This document shows, piece by piece, positions 44,723 to 53,906 of a stretch of 59,553 nucleotides of DNA. The position numbers were made by a program, and so were the translations under genes. Under the pieces are notes generated by a model that was given only the letters and a program-made list of their open reading frames with translations, made no database searches and was not told where the DNA came from. The DNA lies in assembly GCF_008042145.1 (NCBI RefSeq), contig NZ_RDBH01000141.1, forward strand, positions 907,182-966,734, read 5' to 3'. The DNA is from Streptomyces sp. adm13(2018). GTDB taxonomy: Bacteria; Actinomycetota; Actinomycetes; Streptomycetales; Streptomycetaceae. Every line of letters starts with the position of its first letter. Positions within the stretch are counted from its first letter, which is position 1.

Positions 44723-47700
44723 GTGCACCTCAAGGCCCTGACCCTCCGCGGATTCAAGTCGTTCGCCTCGGCCACCACGCTGCGGTTCGAACCCGGAATC
44801 ACCTGCGTCGTGGGCCCCAACGGATCGGGCAAGTCCAACGTCGTGGACGCCCTGTCCTGGGTCATGGGCGAGCAGGGCGCCAAGTCGCTGCGCGGCGGCA
44901 AGATGGAGGACGTCATCTTCGCCGGCACGACCGGTCGCCCGCCGCTCGGCCGTGCCGAGGTGTCCCTCACCATCGACAACTCCGACGGCGCGCTGCCCAT
45001 CGACTACGCCGAGGTCACGCTCACCCGCATCATGTTCCGCGGCGGCAGCAGCGAGTACCAGATCAACGGCGACACCTGCCGACTGCTCGACTTCCAGGAC
45101 CTGCTCTCCGACTCCGGCATCGGACGCGAGATGCACGTCATCGTGGGCCAGGGCCAGCTCGACTCGGTGCTGCACGCCGACCCGATGGGCCGCCGCGCCT
45201 TCATCGAGGAGGCCGCGGGCGTCCTCAAGCACCGCAAGCGCAAGGAGAAGGCGCTGCGGAAGCTCGACGCGATGCAGGCCAACCTCGCGCGCGTGCAGGA
45301 TCTCACCGACGAACTGCGCCGCCAGCTCAAACCCCTCGGCCGGCAGGCCGCCGTCGCCCGCCGCGCCGTCGTCATCCAGTCCGACCTCCGCGACGCCCGG
45401 CTCCGCCTCCTCGCCGACGACCTCGTCCGGCTCCAGCAGGCCCTCACCGCAGAGGTCGCCGACGAGGCGGCCCTGCTCGCCCGCAAGGAGGCGACCGAGG
45501 GCGAACTGCGGGCCGCACTCGCCCGCGAGGCCGCCCTGGACGCCGAGGCACGCGCGCTCGTCCCCCGCCTCGAACGCGCCCAGCAGAACTGGTACGCCCT
45601 CTCCCAGCTCGCCGAGCGCGTCCGCGGCACCGTCTCCCTCGCCGACGCGCGCGTGAAGAGCGCCACCGCCGCACCCGCCGAGGAACGCCGCGGCCGCGAC
45701 CCGGAGGACCTGGAGCGCGAGGCGGCCCGCGTCCGCGAGCAGGAGGCCGAGCTGGAAGCCTCCCTGGAGGCGGCCGAGCGTGCCCTGGAGGACACCGTCA
45801 CCCACCGCGCCGACCTCGAACAGGCGCTGGCCTCAGAGGAACGCCGCCTCAAGGACCTGGCCCGCGCCCTCGCCGACCGGCGCGAGGGCCTCGCCCGCCT
45901 CCACGGCCAGGTCAACGCCGCCCGCTCGCGCGCCGCCTCCGCCCAGGCCGAGATCGACCGCCTCGCCGCCGCCCGCGACGAGGCGGGGGAGCGGGCGGCC
46001 ACCGCCCAGGAGGAGTACGAGCAGCTCAAGGCCGAGGTCGACGGCCTCGACGCCGCGGACACCGAGCACGGCGAGCGCCACGAGGCCGCCCGCCGCGCCC
46101 TCGCCGAGGCGGAGACCGCACTCGGCACCGCCCGCGAGGCCGTCGCCACCGCCGAACGCGGCCGCGCCGCGACCCAGGCCCGGCACGACACCCTCGCCCT
46201 CGGACTGCGCCGCAAGGACGGCACCGGCACCCTGCTGACGGCCGGACTCAGCGGACTCCTCGGACCGGCGGCCGAACTGCTCACCGTCACCCCCGGATAC
46301 GAGGTCCCCGTGGCCGCCGCCCTCGGCGCCGCCGCCGACGCGGTCGCCGCCACCGGCCCCTCCGCCGCGGCCGAGGCCCTCCGCCTGCTGCGCAAGCAGG
46401 ACGCCGGCCGTGCCTCCCTGCTGCTGACCGGAGCCCCCGAACCCGACCGCCCGGCAGCGGCCGGGGCCGCCCCCGGCGGCCACCCGTGCGCCGCCGACCT
46501 CGTCCGGGGCCCGGACGAACTCATGGGTGCGGTACGCCGGTTGCTCGCCGGGATCGTCGTCGTCGACGACCTCGACCAGGCCGCCGAACTGGTCAGGACC
46601 CGGCCCGCGTCGACCGCAGTCACCCTGGAGGGCGACCTGCTCGGGGCGCACTTCGCCCAGGGCGGCTCCGCGGGCGCGCCCAGCCTCCTCGAAGTCCAGG
46701 CCTCAGTCGCCGAGGCCGCCGCCGAACTCGACGCACTCGCCGTGCGCTGCGAGGAGTCGGCCGCCGCCCGGGGCGAGGCCGAGGAGCGGCGCCGTACCGC
46801 CGCCGCCCTCGTCGAGGAACTCGACACCCGGCGCCGTACCGCCGAACGCGAGAAGTCCGCGGTCGCCCAGCAGCTCGGCCGGCTCGCCGGCCAGGCCAGG
46901 GGAGCGGCCGGGGAGGCCGAGCGGACCGCGGCCGCCGCCGCCCGCGCCCAGGAGGCCCTGGAGAAGGCGACCGCCGACGCGGAGGAACTCGCCGAACGGC
47001 TGCTCGTGGCCCAGGAGGCCGCCGCCTACGGGGAGGACGGCGACGAGGAACCCGACACCGCCGTCCGCGACCGGCTGGCGATCGACGGGTCCAACGCGCG
47101 CCAGACCGAGATGGAGGCCCGCCTCCAGGTCCGTACCCATGAGGAGCGGGTGAAGGGGCTGGCCGGCCGGGCCGACTCGCTGGACCGGGCCGCCCGCGCC
47201 GAACGGGAGGCACGCGCGCGTGCCGAGCAGCGCCGCGCCCGGCTGCGCCACGAGGAGCGGGTCGCGGGAGCCGTCGCCGCCGGAGCCCGGAGCCTGCTGG
47301 CCCATGTCGAGGTGTCCCTCGGCCGCGCGGAGCGGGAGCGGGTGGAGGCGCAGGCGGCGCGCGCCGACCGGGAGGAGGGCCTGACGGCCGCCCGGGCCCG
47401 GGGCCGCGACCTCAAGGCGGAACTCGACAGACTGACCGACTCGGTGCACCGGGGCGAGGTCCTCGGCGCGGAGAAGCGGCTGCGGATCGAGCAGCTGGAG
47501 TCCCGGGCCCTGGAGGAGTTCGGGGTGGAGGCGACCGCGCTGGTCGCCGAGTACGGACCGGACCAGCCCGTCCCCCCGTCACCGGCCGTCGAGGGCCCGG
47601 AGGACGCCGGCGCCCCGGCGGGCGCGGACGGCCCGGCGGGCTCGGCGACGGAGGACGAGGGGCGCCCCTTCATCCGTTCGGAGCAGGAGAAGCGCCTCAA

Positions 47701-48319
47701 GGCGGCCGAACGGGCGTACCACCAGCTCGGCAAGGTCAACCCGCTGGCCCTTGAGGAGTTCGCCGCCCTTGAGGAGCGTCACCGCTTCCTCTCCGAGCAG
47801 CTGGAGGACCTGAGGAAGACCCGGACCGACCTGCTTCAGGTCGTGAAGGAGGTCGACCTGCGGGTCGAGCAGGTCTTCACCGAGGCCTACCGGGACACCG
47901 CCCGGGAGTTCGAGGGCGTCTTCTCCCGGCTCTTCCCGGGAGGCGAGGGGCGGCTCGTGCTCACCGACCCCGACAACATGCTGACCACCGGCGTCGAGGT
48001 GGAGGCCCGTCCGCCCGGCAAGAAGGTGAAGCGGCTCTCGCTGCTCTCGGGCGGAGAGCGCTCGCTGACCGCCGTGGCGCTGCTGGTCTCGATCTTCAAG
48101 GCCCGGCCCAGCCCGTTCTACGTGATGGACGAGGTCGAGGCGGCGCTCGACGACACCAACCTCCAGCGGCTGATCCGGATCATGCGGGAACTCCAGGAGT
48201 CCTCGCAGCTGATCGTGATCACCCACCAGAAGCGGACCATGGAGGTCGCGGACGCGCTGTACGGGGTGTCCATGCAGGGTGACGGCGTCTCGAAGGTGAT
48301 CAGTCAGCGGCTGCGCTGA
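44723..48319 (+). CDS. smc: Chromosome segregation protein SMC
   Basis: 1198 residues from GTG, full length. Condensin ATPase that organises and separates chromosomes with ScpA/ScpB. N-terminal Walker A GPNGSGKS (31-38), two Arg/Glu/Ala-rich coiled coils, a central hinge around residues 500-660 (GLLGPAAELLTVTPGYE...), then the C-terminal signature LSGGERSLTA (about 1108) and Walker B FYVMDEVEAALDD. ScpAB are not in the window. Single gene, with a 231-nt gap upstream. Confidence 0.97.
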   Translation: MHLKALTLRGFKSFASATTLRFEPGITCVVGPNGSGKSNVVDALSWVMGEQGAKSLRGGKMEDVIFAGTTGRPPLGRAEVSLTIDNSDGALPIDYAEVTLTRIMFRGGSSEYQINGDTCRLLDFQDLLSDSGIGREMHVIVGQGQLDSVLHADPMGRRAFIEEAAGVLKHRKRKEKALRKLDAMQANLARVQDLTDELRRQLKPLGRQAAVARRAVVIQSDLRDARLRLLADDLVRLQQALTAEVADEAALLARKEATEGELRAALAREAALDAEARALVPRLERAQQNWYALSQLAERVRGTVSLADARVKSATAAPAEERRGRDPEDLEREAARVREQEAELEASLEAAERALEDTVTHRADLEQALASEERRLKDLARALADRREGLARLHGQVNAARSRAASAQAEIDRLAAARDEAGERAATAQEEYEQLKAEVDGLDAADTEHGERHEAARRALAEAETALGTAREAVATAERGRAATQARHDTLALGLRRKDGTGTLLTAGLSGLLGPAAELLTVTPGYEVPVAAALGAAADAVAATGPSAAAEALRLLRKQDAGRASLLLTGAPEPDRPAAAGAAPGGHPCAADLVRGPDELMGAVRRLLAGIVVVDDLDQAAELVRTRPASTAVTLEGDLLGAHFAQGGSAGAPSLLEVQASVAEAAAELDALAVRCEESAAARGEAEERRRTAAALVEELDTRRRTAEREKSAVAQQLGRLAGQARGAAGEAERTAAAAARAQEALEKATADAEELAERLLVAQEAAAYGEDGDEEPDTAVRDRLAIDGSNARQTEMEARLQVRTHEERVKGLAGRADSLDRAARAEREARARAEQRRARLRHEERVAGAVAAGARSLLAHVEVSLGRAERERVEAQAARADREEGLTAARARGRDLKAELDRLTDSVHRGEVLGAEKRLRIEQLESRALEEFGVEATALVAEYGPDQPVPPSPAVEGPEDAGAPAGADGPAGSATEDEGRPFIRSEQEKRLKAAERAYHQLGKVNPLALEEFAALEERHRFLSEQLEDLRKTRTDLLQVVKEVDLRVEQVFTEAYRDTAREFEGVFSRLFPGGEGRLVLTDPDNMLTTGVEVEARPPGKKVKRLSLLSGGERSLTAVALLVSIFKARPSPFYVMDEVEAALDDTNLQRLIRIMRELQESSQLIVITHQKRTMEVADALYGVSMQGDGVSKVISQRLR

Positions 48320-48340
48320 GGCTGAGGGCATGCGTCATTG

Positions 48341-48427
48341 CTTCAAGTGTTGAACTCAAGCCACCCTCCAGTGCTTATTAAGTCATATGACATGACCTAT
48401 TGACTTAGAAACTTGAAGGCATAGTCT
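48341..48427 (+). promoter_or_regulatory. glcP promoter with overlapping inverted repeats
   Basis: Unusually A/T-rich. Possible -35 TTGACT (48400-48405) and -10 TAGTCT (48422-48427), 16-nt spacer. Inverted repeats: TTCAA-GTG-TTGAA (48342-48354), TAAGTCA...TGACTTA (48379-48385 and 48401-48407), and CTTCAAGT (48341-48348) with ACTTGAAG (48411-48418). The last two overlap the promoter, as an operator would. Confidence 0.5.
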
Positions 48428-48514
48428 CTGCAACGTTGCTTTAACCTTCACGTGGTGGGCGGCGTGAAGTTGTGCGCCACTGGAAGGGCTTGTGCCCCCC
48501 ATCGAGGAGTCCAT

Positions 48515-49948
48515 GTGTCCAATACCGCGCAGGCGCCCACGCCGCCGCCGTCCGGCGACCGCACCGCACATCCGGACCACCTCGGCCACGTCATCTTCAT
48601 CACGGCCTCCGCGGCGATGGGCGGATTCCTCTTCGGCTACGACAGCTCCGTCATCAACGGCGCCGTCGAGGCGATCCGCGACCGCTACGACATCGGCTCC
48701 GGAACCCTCGCCCAGGTCATCGCCATCGCCCTGATCGGCTGCGCGATCGGCGCCGCCACGGCCGGCCGGATCGCCGACCGCATCGGCCGCATCCGCTGCA
48801 TGCAGATCTCCGCGGTGCTCTTCGCCGTCAGCGCCGTCGGCTCCGCGCTGCCCTTCGCCCTCTGGGACCTGGCGCTCTGGCGCATCATCGGCGGCTTCGC
48901 CATCGGCATGGCCTCCGTCATCGGCCCCGCCTACATCGCCGAGGTCGCCCCCGCCGCCTACCGCGGTCGCCTCGGCTCCTTCCAGCAGGCCGCGATCGTC
49001 ATCGGCATCGCCATCTCCCAGCTGGTGAACTACGGCATCCTCCAGCTCGCCGACGGCGACCAGCGCGGCGAGATCGGCGGCCTGGAGGCCTGGCAGTGGA
49101 TGCTCGGCGTCATGGTCGTGCCCGCCGTCCTCTACGGCATGCTCTCCTTCGCCATCCCCGAGTCGCCGCGCTTCCTCATCTCGGTCGGCCGCAACGACCG
49201 GGCCAAGGAGGTCCTCGCCGAGGTCGAGGGCCAGGGCGTCGACCTCGACGCACGGGTCGCCGAGATCCACCAGGCCATGCGCAGCGAGCACAAGTCCACC
49301 TTCAAGGACCTGTTCGCCGCCGGCTCCCGCTTCCGGCTCCTGCCCATCGTCTGGGTCGGCATCGGGCTCTCGGTCTTCCAGCAGCTCGTCGGCATCAACG
49401 TCGCGTTCTACTACTCCGCGACGCTCTGGCAGTCCGTCGGCATCGACCCGTCGAGCTCGTTCTTCTACTCGTTCACCACGTCGATCATCAACATCATCGG
49501 CACCGTGATCGCGATGGTCCTCGTCGACCGCGTCGGCCGCAAGCCGCTCGCCCTCGTCGGCTCCATCGGCATGGCGATCGCCCTCGCCTTCGAGGCCTGG
49601 GCCTTCTCGGCCGACCTCGTCGACGGCAAGCTGCCCGAGACCCAGGGTGTCGTGGCGCTCGTCGCCGCCCACGTCTTCGTGCTGTTCTTCGCCCTCTCGT
49701 GGGGCGTGGTGGTCTGGGTCTTCCTCGGCGAGATGTTCCCCAACCGGATCCGTGCCGCCGCCCTCGGTGTCGCCGCCTCCGCCCAGTGGATCGCCAACTG
49801 GGCCATCACGGCCAGCTTCCCGTCCCTCGCGGACTGGAACCTGTCCGGCACCTACGTCATCTACACGGTCTTCGCCGTGCTCTCGATCCCCTTCGTGCTC
49901 CGGTACGTCAAGGAGACCAAGGGCAAGGCGTTGGAGGAGATGGGCTGA
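48515..49948 (+). CDS. glcP: Glucose permease (MFS sugar porter) GlcP
   Basis: 477 residues from GTG at 48515, GAGGAG 5 nt upstream. Twelve membrane segments with sugar-porter signatures: GFLFGYDSSVINGA, GRIADRIGRI, PAYIAEVAPAAYRGRLGS, PESPRFL, QQLVGINVAFYYS, VDRVGRKPL and GEMFPNRIRAAALG. It is very close to S. coelicolor GlcP as I remember it, the main glucose uptake system, a proton symporter feeding glucokinase. Monocistronic between two strong signals. Confidence 0.94.
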   Translation: MSNTAQAPTPPPSGDRTAHPDHLGHVIFITASAAMGGFLFGYDSSVINGAVEAIRDRYDIGSGTLAQVIAIALIGCAIGAATAGRIADRIGRIRCMQISAVLFAVSAVGSALPFALWDLALWRIIGGFAIGMASVIGPAYIAEVAPAAYRGRLGSFQQAAIVIGIAISQLVNYGILQLADGDQRGEIGGLEAWQWMLGVMVVPAVLYGMLSFAIPESPRFLISVGRNDRAKEVLAEVEGQGVDLDARVAEIHQAMRSEHKSTFKDLFAAGSRFRLLPIVWVGIGLSVFQQLVGINVAFYYSATLWQSVGIDPSSSFFYSFTTSIINIIGTVIAMVLVDRVGRKPLALVGSIGMAIALAFEAWAFSADLVDGKLPETQGVVALVAAHVFVLFFALSWGVVVWVFLGEMFPNRIRAAALGVAASAQWIANWAITASFPSLADWNLSGTYVIYTVFAVLSIPFVLRYVKETKGKALEEMG

Positions 49949-49977
49949 TCCCCGCTGCCCCTCTCCTCACCCACGGA

Positions 49978-50018
49978 ACCGCCCCGGTCCCGGGCCCGAC
50001 GCCCGGGACCGGGGCGGT
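49978..50018. terminator. Bidirectional terminator between glcP and the LLM gene
   Basis: 18-bp perfect stem (49978-49995 and 50001-50018, core GGTCCCGGGC/GCCCGGGACC), loop CCGAC. Confidence 0.88.
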
Positions 50019-50036
50019 CCGCCGTTCTCCCCGCCC

Positions 50037-51008
50037 TCAGGCCGTCAGCCGGGGCACCACCTCGTCGCAGAACAGCCGGACGCTCCGCCACCCCTCCTCC
50101 GGCGGCATCCCGCCGCACAGCGGATGCAGCACGAGGCTCTCCGGATCGAGAGCCAGGCACTCCTCCGGGGTCACGACCCGGTAGACCCCCTCGGCGCGCA
50201 GCTCCGCCACCGTCGTCGCCGCCGACCGCACCGCCGAGCGGATGTCCTTCGACTGCCAGGAGGCGTACGTCCGGGCCTCGTGCAGGAAGTGCTCCCCGTG
50301 CAGGGCCCAGGTCCGGTCCGGGTCCTCCGACAGGTGCAGCAGCGGCGTCACCTCGGCCGGCATCATCGTCCAGCCCTCCGTGCCGTACTCCGCGCACCGC
50401 TCGCGGTAGTACGCCTCCAGCTCCGGCAGGTGCGCGCTGGGGAAGAACGGCAGCCCGAGCCGGGCCGCCCGCCGGGCCGCCGCCCGGGACGACCCCCCGA
50501 CCAGCAGCAGCGGATGCGGCTGGGTGAGGGGCCGCGGGGTGACCCGCACCGTACGGCCCCCGTAGGTGAACGGCTCCCCGGTCCAGGCCGTGAGCAGCGT
50601 CTCCAGGAGCAGGTCCTGCAGCTTCCCGCGCCGCCCCCAGTCGACGCCCCGCTCCTCGTACTCCTCCGGGCGGTAGCCGATCCCCGCCACCGTCACCAGG
50701 CGCCCGCCGCTCAGCAGGTCGAGGACCGCGATGTCCTCGGCGAGCCGCAGCGGGTCGTGCAGCGGGCCGATGATCGCGGAGACGGTGACGGCGATCCGCC
50801 GCGTCGCGCCGAAGACGGCGCCCGCGAAGGCGAAGGGGGAGGGCAGCCAGTTGTTCGCGACGCCGTGGTGCTCCTCGGTCTGCACGGTGTCGACCCCGTG
50901 GGCGTCGGCGTACGCGGCCATCTCGACGGCGGCGCGGTAGCGGGCGGAGAGGGACTCGGGGGTCGCGCGGGGATCGACGAGGTTGAACCGTACGACGGTG
51001 AACGGCAT
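50037..51008 (-). CDS. LLM-class flavin-dependent oxidoreductase
   Basis: 323 residues from ATG at 51008. Luciferase-like fold: MPFTVVRFNLVDPRA, TVQTEEHHGVANNW, PLRLAEDIAVLDLLSGGRLVTVAGIGYRPEEYEERG and HPLLLVGGSSRAAARRAARLGLPFF. Expected to use FMN or F420 for oxygenation or reduction; the substrate is unknown. The window also encodes cofC for F420. An inverted repeat TCTGACG-TTG-CGTCAGA lies 46 nt upstream. Confidence 0.88.
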   Translation of the reverse strand: MPFTVVRFNLVDPRATPESLSARYRAAVEMAAYADAHGVDTVQTEEHHGVANNWLPSPFAFAGAVFGATRRIAVTVSAIIGPLHDPLRLAEDIAVLDLLSGGRLVTVAGIGYRPEEYEERGVDWGRRGKLQDLLLETLLTAWTGEPFTYGGRTVRVTPRPLTQPHPLLLVGGSSRAAARRAARLGLPFFPSAHLPELEAYYRERCAEYGTEGWTMMPAEVTPLLHLSEDPDRTWALHGEHFLHEARTYASWQSKDIRSAVRSAATTVAELRAEGVYRVVTPEECLALDPESLVLHPLCGGMPPEEGWRSVRLFCDEVVPRLTA

Positions 51009-51053
51009 GGGAAGTCCCCCTCCGCTGGTGGGATACCGGCGAAGGGGGACGTT

Positions 51054-51072
51054 ATCTGACGTTGCGTCAGAT
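51054..51072. promoter_or_regulatory. Palindromic operator-like site upstream of the LLM gene
   Basis: ATCTGACG-TTG-CGTCAGAT, 8 perfect pairs. Resembles TetR-family operators. It overlaps the last codon of the upstream NCS1 permease gene. Confidence 0.55.
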
Positions 51073-52533
51073 GGAAACGGTCTCGCGCGTCCCGGCGGGC
51101 TCCGCCGACGCCGCGGATCCGGCGGCCGGCGTCCGCGGCAGCACGGCGTACAGGACGCCCGCCACCACGATCGTCGCCGCCCAGCCCAGGCCGTTCTCAC
51201 CGATCCAGGAGGAGGCCAGCGGGCCGGAGAACCAGTCGACCTTCGTGAAGAGGAGACCCGCGAGGAGCGCGACCGCCCAGGCCGTCATCGCCTGCCAGGC
51301 GAAACCGCCCCGGTACCAGTACGCGCTGGTGCGGGTGGTGTCCATGAGCGCCGCCGCGTCGTACGACCGGCGCCGCAGCATGTCCACGCCGAAGACGCCG
51401 ATCCAGGCCGAGAACGCCACCGCGAGCAGCGTCAGGAAGGAGATGAACGAGCCGATGAAGCTGGTCGCCACCACCATGAGCAGGAAGCCGAAGACCAGGC
51501 TGATCACCGCGTTGACGCTGACCGCCGCCGCGCGCGAGACCTTGATGCCCAGGGTCTGGGCGGTGAACCCGGCGGAGTACATCGACATCGAGTTGATCAG
51601 GAGCATCCCGATCAGGGCGATCACCAGGTACGGCACCGAGATCCACATCGGCAGCAGCTCGCCGATGAAGGAGACCGGGTCCTGCGCGGAGGCCAGGTCC
51701 GGGGTCGACACCGCCATGACCGCGCCCATCAGGACCATCGGCAGCACCACGATCCCGGCGCCGCCGACCGTGGAGCCGACCATCGCCCGCGACGAGGCCG
51801 TACGGGGCAGGTAGCGGGTGAAGTCGGGGCCCGAGGGGACCCAGCTGATGCCGCCCGCCGCGATCGTGCCGATGCCCGCGATCATCATCGCCGTGGAGCC
51901 GGCCGGCTTGGCGAAGACCGCCGACCAGTCGGTGTTCGCCACCAGGTAGCCGAGGACGAGCACCGAGAACGCCCCGAAGAGGTACGTGGACCACTTGCTG
52001 CACACCCGCAGCGCGTTGATGCCGAGCCCCGAGACGAGGAAGGTGCAGGTGACGAAGAGCAGCAGCGTCACCACGATGAGGACGGTGTTCGACCTCACAC
52101 CGAAGAGCAGGTCGAGGACGGTCAGCACCGCGTACGCCCCGGTGACCGCGTTGATGGTCTCCCAGCCCCACCGGGCCACCCAGATCAGCGCACCGGGAAA
52201 AAGGTTTCCGCGCTGACCGAACACCGCCCGGGACAGCGCCATCCCCGGGGCGCCGCCCCGCTTGCCGGCGATCGAGATCAGACCGACGATCCCGTACGAG
52301 AGGACCGGCGCGGCGACCGCCACCGCCAGGACCTGCCAGAAGTTCAGACCGTTGAAGACGATCAGGCCGGCGCCCATCGTGAGCAGCAGCACACTGATGT
52401 TGGCCGCCACCCAGGTCGGGAAGAGCTCGCGGACCCGCCCGGTCCGCTCGTGGTCGGGGACGGGTTCGAGACCGCGGGTCTCCACAGCGCCGTCGTGGGT
52501 CGCGCCTACGGCTTCGGAGGCGTCGTGGGGCAT
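51067..52533 (-). CDS. NCS1-family nucleobase/cation symporter
   Basis: 488 residues with about twelve membrane segments. NCS1 (purine-cytosine permease-like) features: FPTWVAANISVLLLTMGAGL at TM1, ALSRAVFGQRGNLFPG, ISWVPSGPDFTRYLPR and NSMSMYSAGFTAQTLG. The substrate (cytosine, purine, hydantoin or similar) cannot be decided. Charged N- and C-terminal tails. Lies 58 nt upstream of the LLM gene on the same strand and may share a transcript. Divergent from ftsY. Confidence 0.9.
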   Translation of the reverse strand: MPHDASEAVGATHDGAVETRGLEPVPDHERTGRVRELFPTWVAANISVLLLTMGAGLIVFNGLNFWQVLAVAVAAPVLSYGIVGLISIAGKRGGAPGMALSRAVFGQRGNLFPGALIWVARWGWETINAVTGAYAVLTVLDLLFGVRSNTVLIVVTLLLFVTCTFLVSGLGINALRVCSKWSTYLFGAFSVLVLGYLVANTDWSAVFAKPAGSTAMMIAGIGTIAAGGISWVPSGPDFTRYLPRTASSRAMVGSTVGGAGIVVLPMVLMGAVMAVSTPDLASAQDPVSFIGELLPMWISVPYLVIALIGMLLINSMSMYSAGFTAQTLGIKVSRAAAVSVNAVISLVFGFLLMVVATSFIGSFISFLTLLAVAFSAWIGVFGVDMLRRRSYDAAALMDTTRTSAYWYRGGFAWQAMTAWAVALLAGLLFTKVDWFSGPLASSWIGENGLGWAATIVVAGVLYAVLPRTPAAGSAASAEPAGTRETVSI

Positions 52534-52619
52534 AGGGGTACTCCGTACAGATGTGGGGGGAACCCACCCAGCGTACGTGCTCTTTCTCCGGCGCCTTCGT
52601 GGCCGATACTGGTCGGGTT

Positions 52620-53843
52620 ATGGAACTCATCCTTGCTGTAGTCATCGCTCTGGTCGTCGCGGTCGCCGTGACGAGCGGGCTCGTGGTCAGCGGTCGCAAG
52701 AAGAAGCAGCTGCCGCCGGCCGAGCCGCCGTCCACCACGCCGACCATCACCGCTCCGCCCGCCGAGCCGCACGTCGGCGAGGAGGCGGAGACGCCGCGGG
52801 AGGAACCACGCCGCACGGTCGAGGAGGTCCAGCTCCCGGCCGAGGAGGCCGTCGAGACGCCCGCCGCCGTCGAGGACCCCGTCGTCGCCGCGCCCGAGGC
52901 CCCCGAGATCGAGGTTCCGGAGCCCACCGCCGGCCGTCTCGTACGGCTCCGGGCCCGGCTCGCCCGCTCGCAGACCTCGCTCGGCAAGGGGCTGCTCACG
53001 CTCCTGTCCCGCGAGCACCTCGACGAGGACACCTGGGAGGAGATCGAGGAGACCCTTCTCACGGCCGACGTCGGCGTCGCCCCCACCCAGGAGCTCGTCG
53101 AGCGGCTCCGCGAGCGGGTCCGGGTGCTCGGCACCCGCACCCCGGAGGAACTGCGCACCCTGCTCCGCGAGGAGCTCATCGTCCTGCTCGGCCCCGACCT
53201 CGACCGCACGGTGCACACCGAGAGCCCCTCGGACGTGCCCGGCGTCGTCATGGTCGTCGGCGTCAACGGCACCGGGAAGACCACGACCACGGGCAAGCTC
53301 GCCCGGGTCCTCGTCGCCGACGGCAAGTCCGTCGTCCTCGGCGCGGCCGACACCTTCCGCGCCGCGGCCGCCGACCAGCTCCAGACCTGGGGCGAGCGCG
53401 TGGGCGCCCGGACCATCCGCGGCCCGGAGGGCGGCGACCCGGCGTCGATCGCCTTCGACGCGGTCAAGGAGGGCATCGCCGAGGGCGCCGACGTCGTCCT
53501 CATCGACACCGCCGGCCGGCTCCACACCAAGACCGGCCTCATGGACGAGCTCGGCAAGGTCAAGCGCGTCGTCGAGAAGCACGGCCCGCTCGACGAGATC
53601 CTGCTCGTCCTCGACGCCACCACCGGCCAGAACGGTCTGATCCAGGCCCGCGTCTTCGCCGAGGTCGTCGACATCACCGGCATCGTCCTCACCAAGCTCG
53701 ACGGCACCGCCAAGGGCGGCATCGTCGTGGCCGTCCAGCGCGAGCTGGGCGTCCCGGTCAAGCTGATCGGCCTGGGCGAGGGTCCGGACGACCTGGCGCC
53801 CTTCGAGCCGGGCGCCTTCGTCGACGCCCTGATCGGCGACTGA
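52620..53843 (+). CDS. ftsY: Signal recognition particle receptor FtsY
   Basis: 407 residues from ATG at 52620 (MELILAVVIALVVAVAV: an N-terminal membrane anchor, as in actinobacterial FtsY). An acidic Pro/Glu-rich A domain is followed by the NG GTPase: GVNGTGKTTTTGKLA (about 214), DTFRAAAADQL, DTAGRLHTK and TKLDGTAKGG. It docks SRP-ribosome complexes at the membrane. No ribosome site precedes the ATG, while GATACT lies 10 nt upstream, so the transcript may be leaderless or nearly so. Confidence 0.96.
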   Translation: MELILAVVIALVVAVAVTSGLVVSGRKKKQLPPAEPPSTTPTITAPPAEPHVGEEAETPREEPRRTVEEVQLPAEEAVETPAAVEDPVVAAPEAPEIEVPEPTAGRLVRLRARLARSQTSLGKGLLTLLSREHLDEDTWEEIEETLLTADVGVAPTQELVERLRERVRVLGTRTPEELRTLLREELIVLLGPDLDRTVHTESPSDVPGVVMVVGVNGTGKTTTTGKLARVLVADGKSVVLGAADTFRAAAADQLQTWGERVGARTIRGPEGGDPASIAFDAVKEGIAEGADVVLIDTAGRLHTKTGLMDELGKVKRVVEKHGPLDEILLVLDATTGQNGLIQARVFAEVVDITGIVLTKLDGTAKGGIVVAVQRELGVPVKLIGLGEGPDDLAPFEPGAFVDALIGD

Positions 53844-53856
53844 CGTCCCGTACGAC

Positions 53857-53898
53857 ACGCGGAAGGGCCCTCGCCGACCGGCGAGGGCCCTTCCGCGT
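53857..53898. terminator. Bidirectional terminator after ftsY
   Basis: 19 perfect pairs (53857-53875 with 53880-53898, core GGAAGGGCCCTCGCC), loop GACC. Also serves the convergent Prim-Pol gene, whose stop is 8 nt away. Confidence 0.93.
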
Positions 53899-53906
53899 AC
53901 CGGGGC

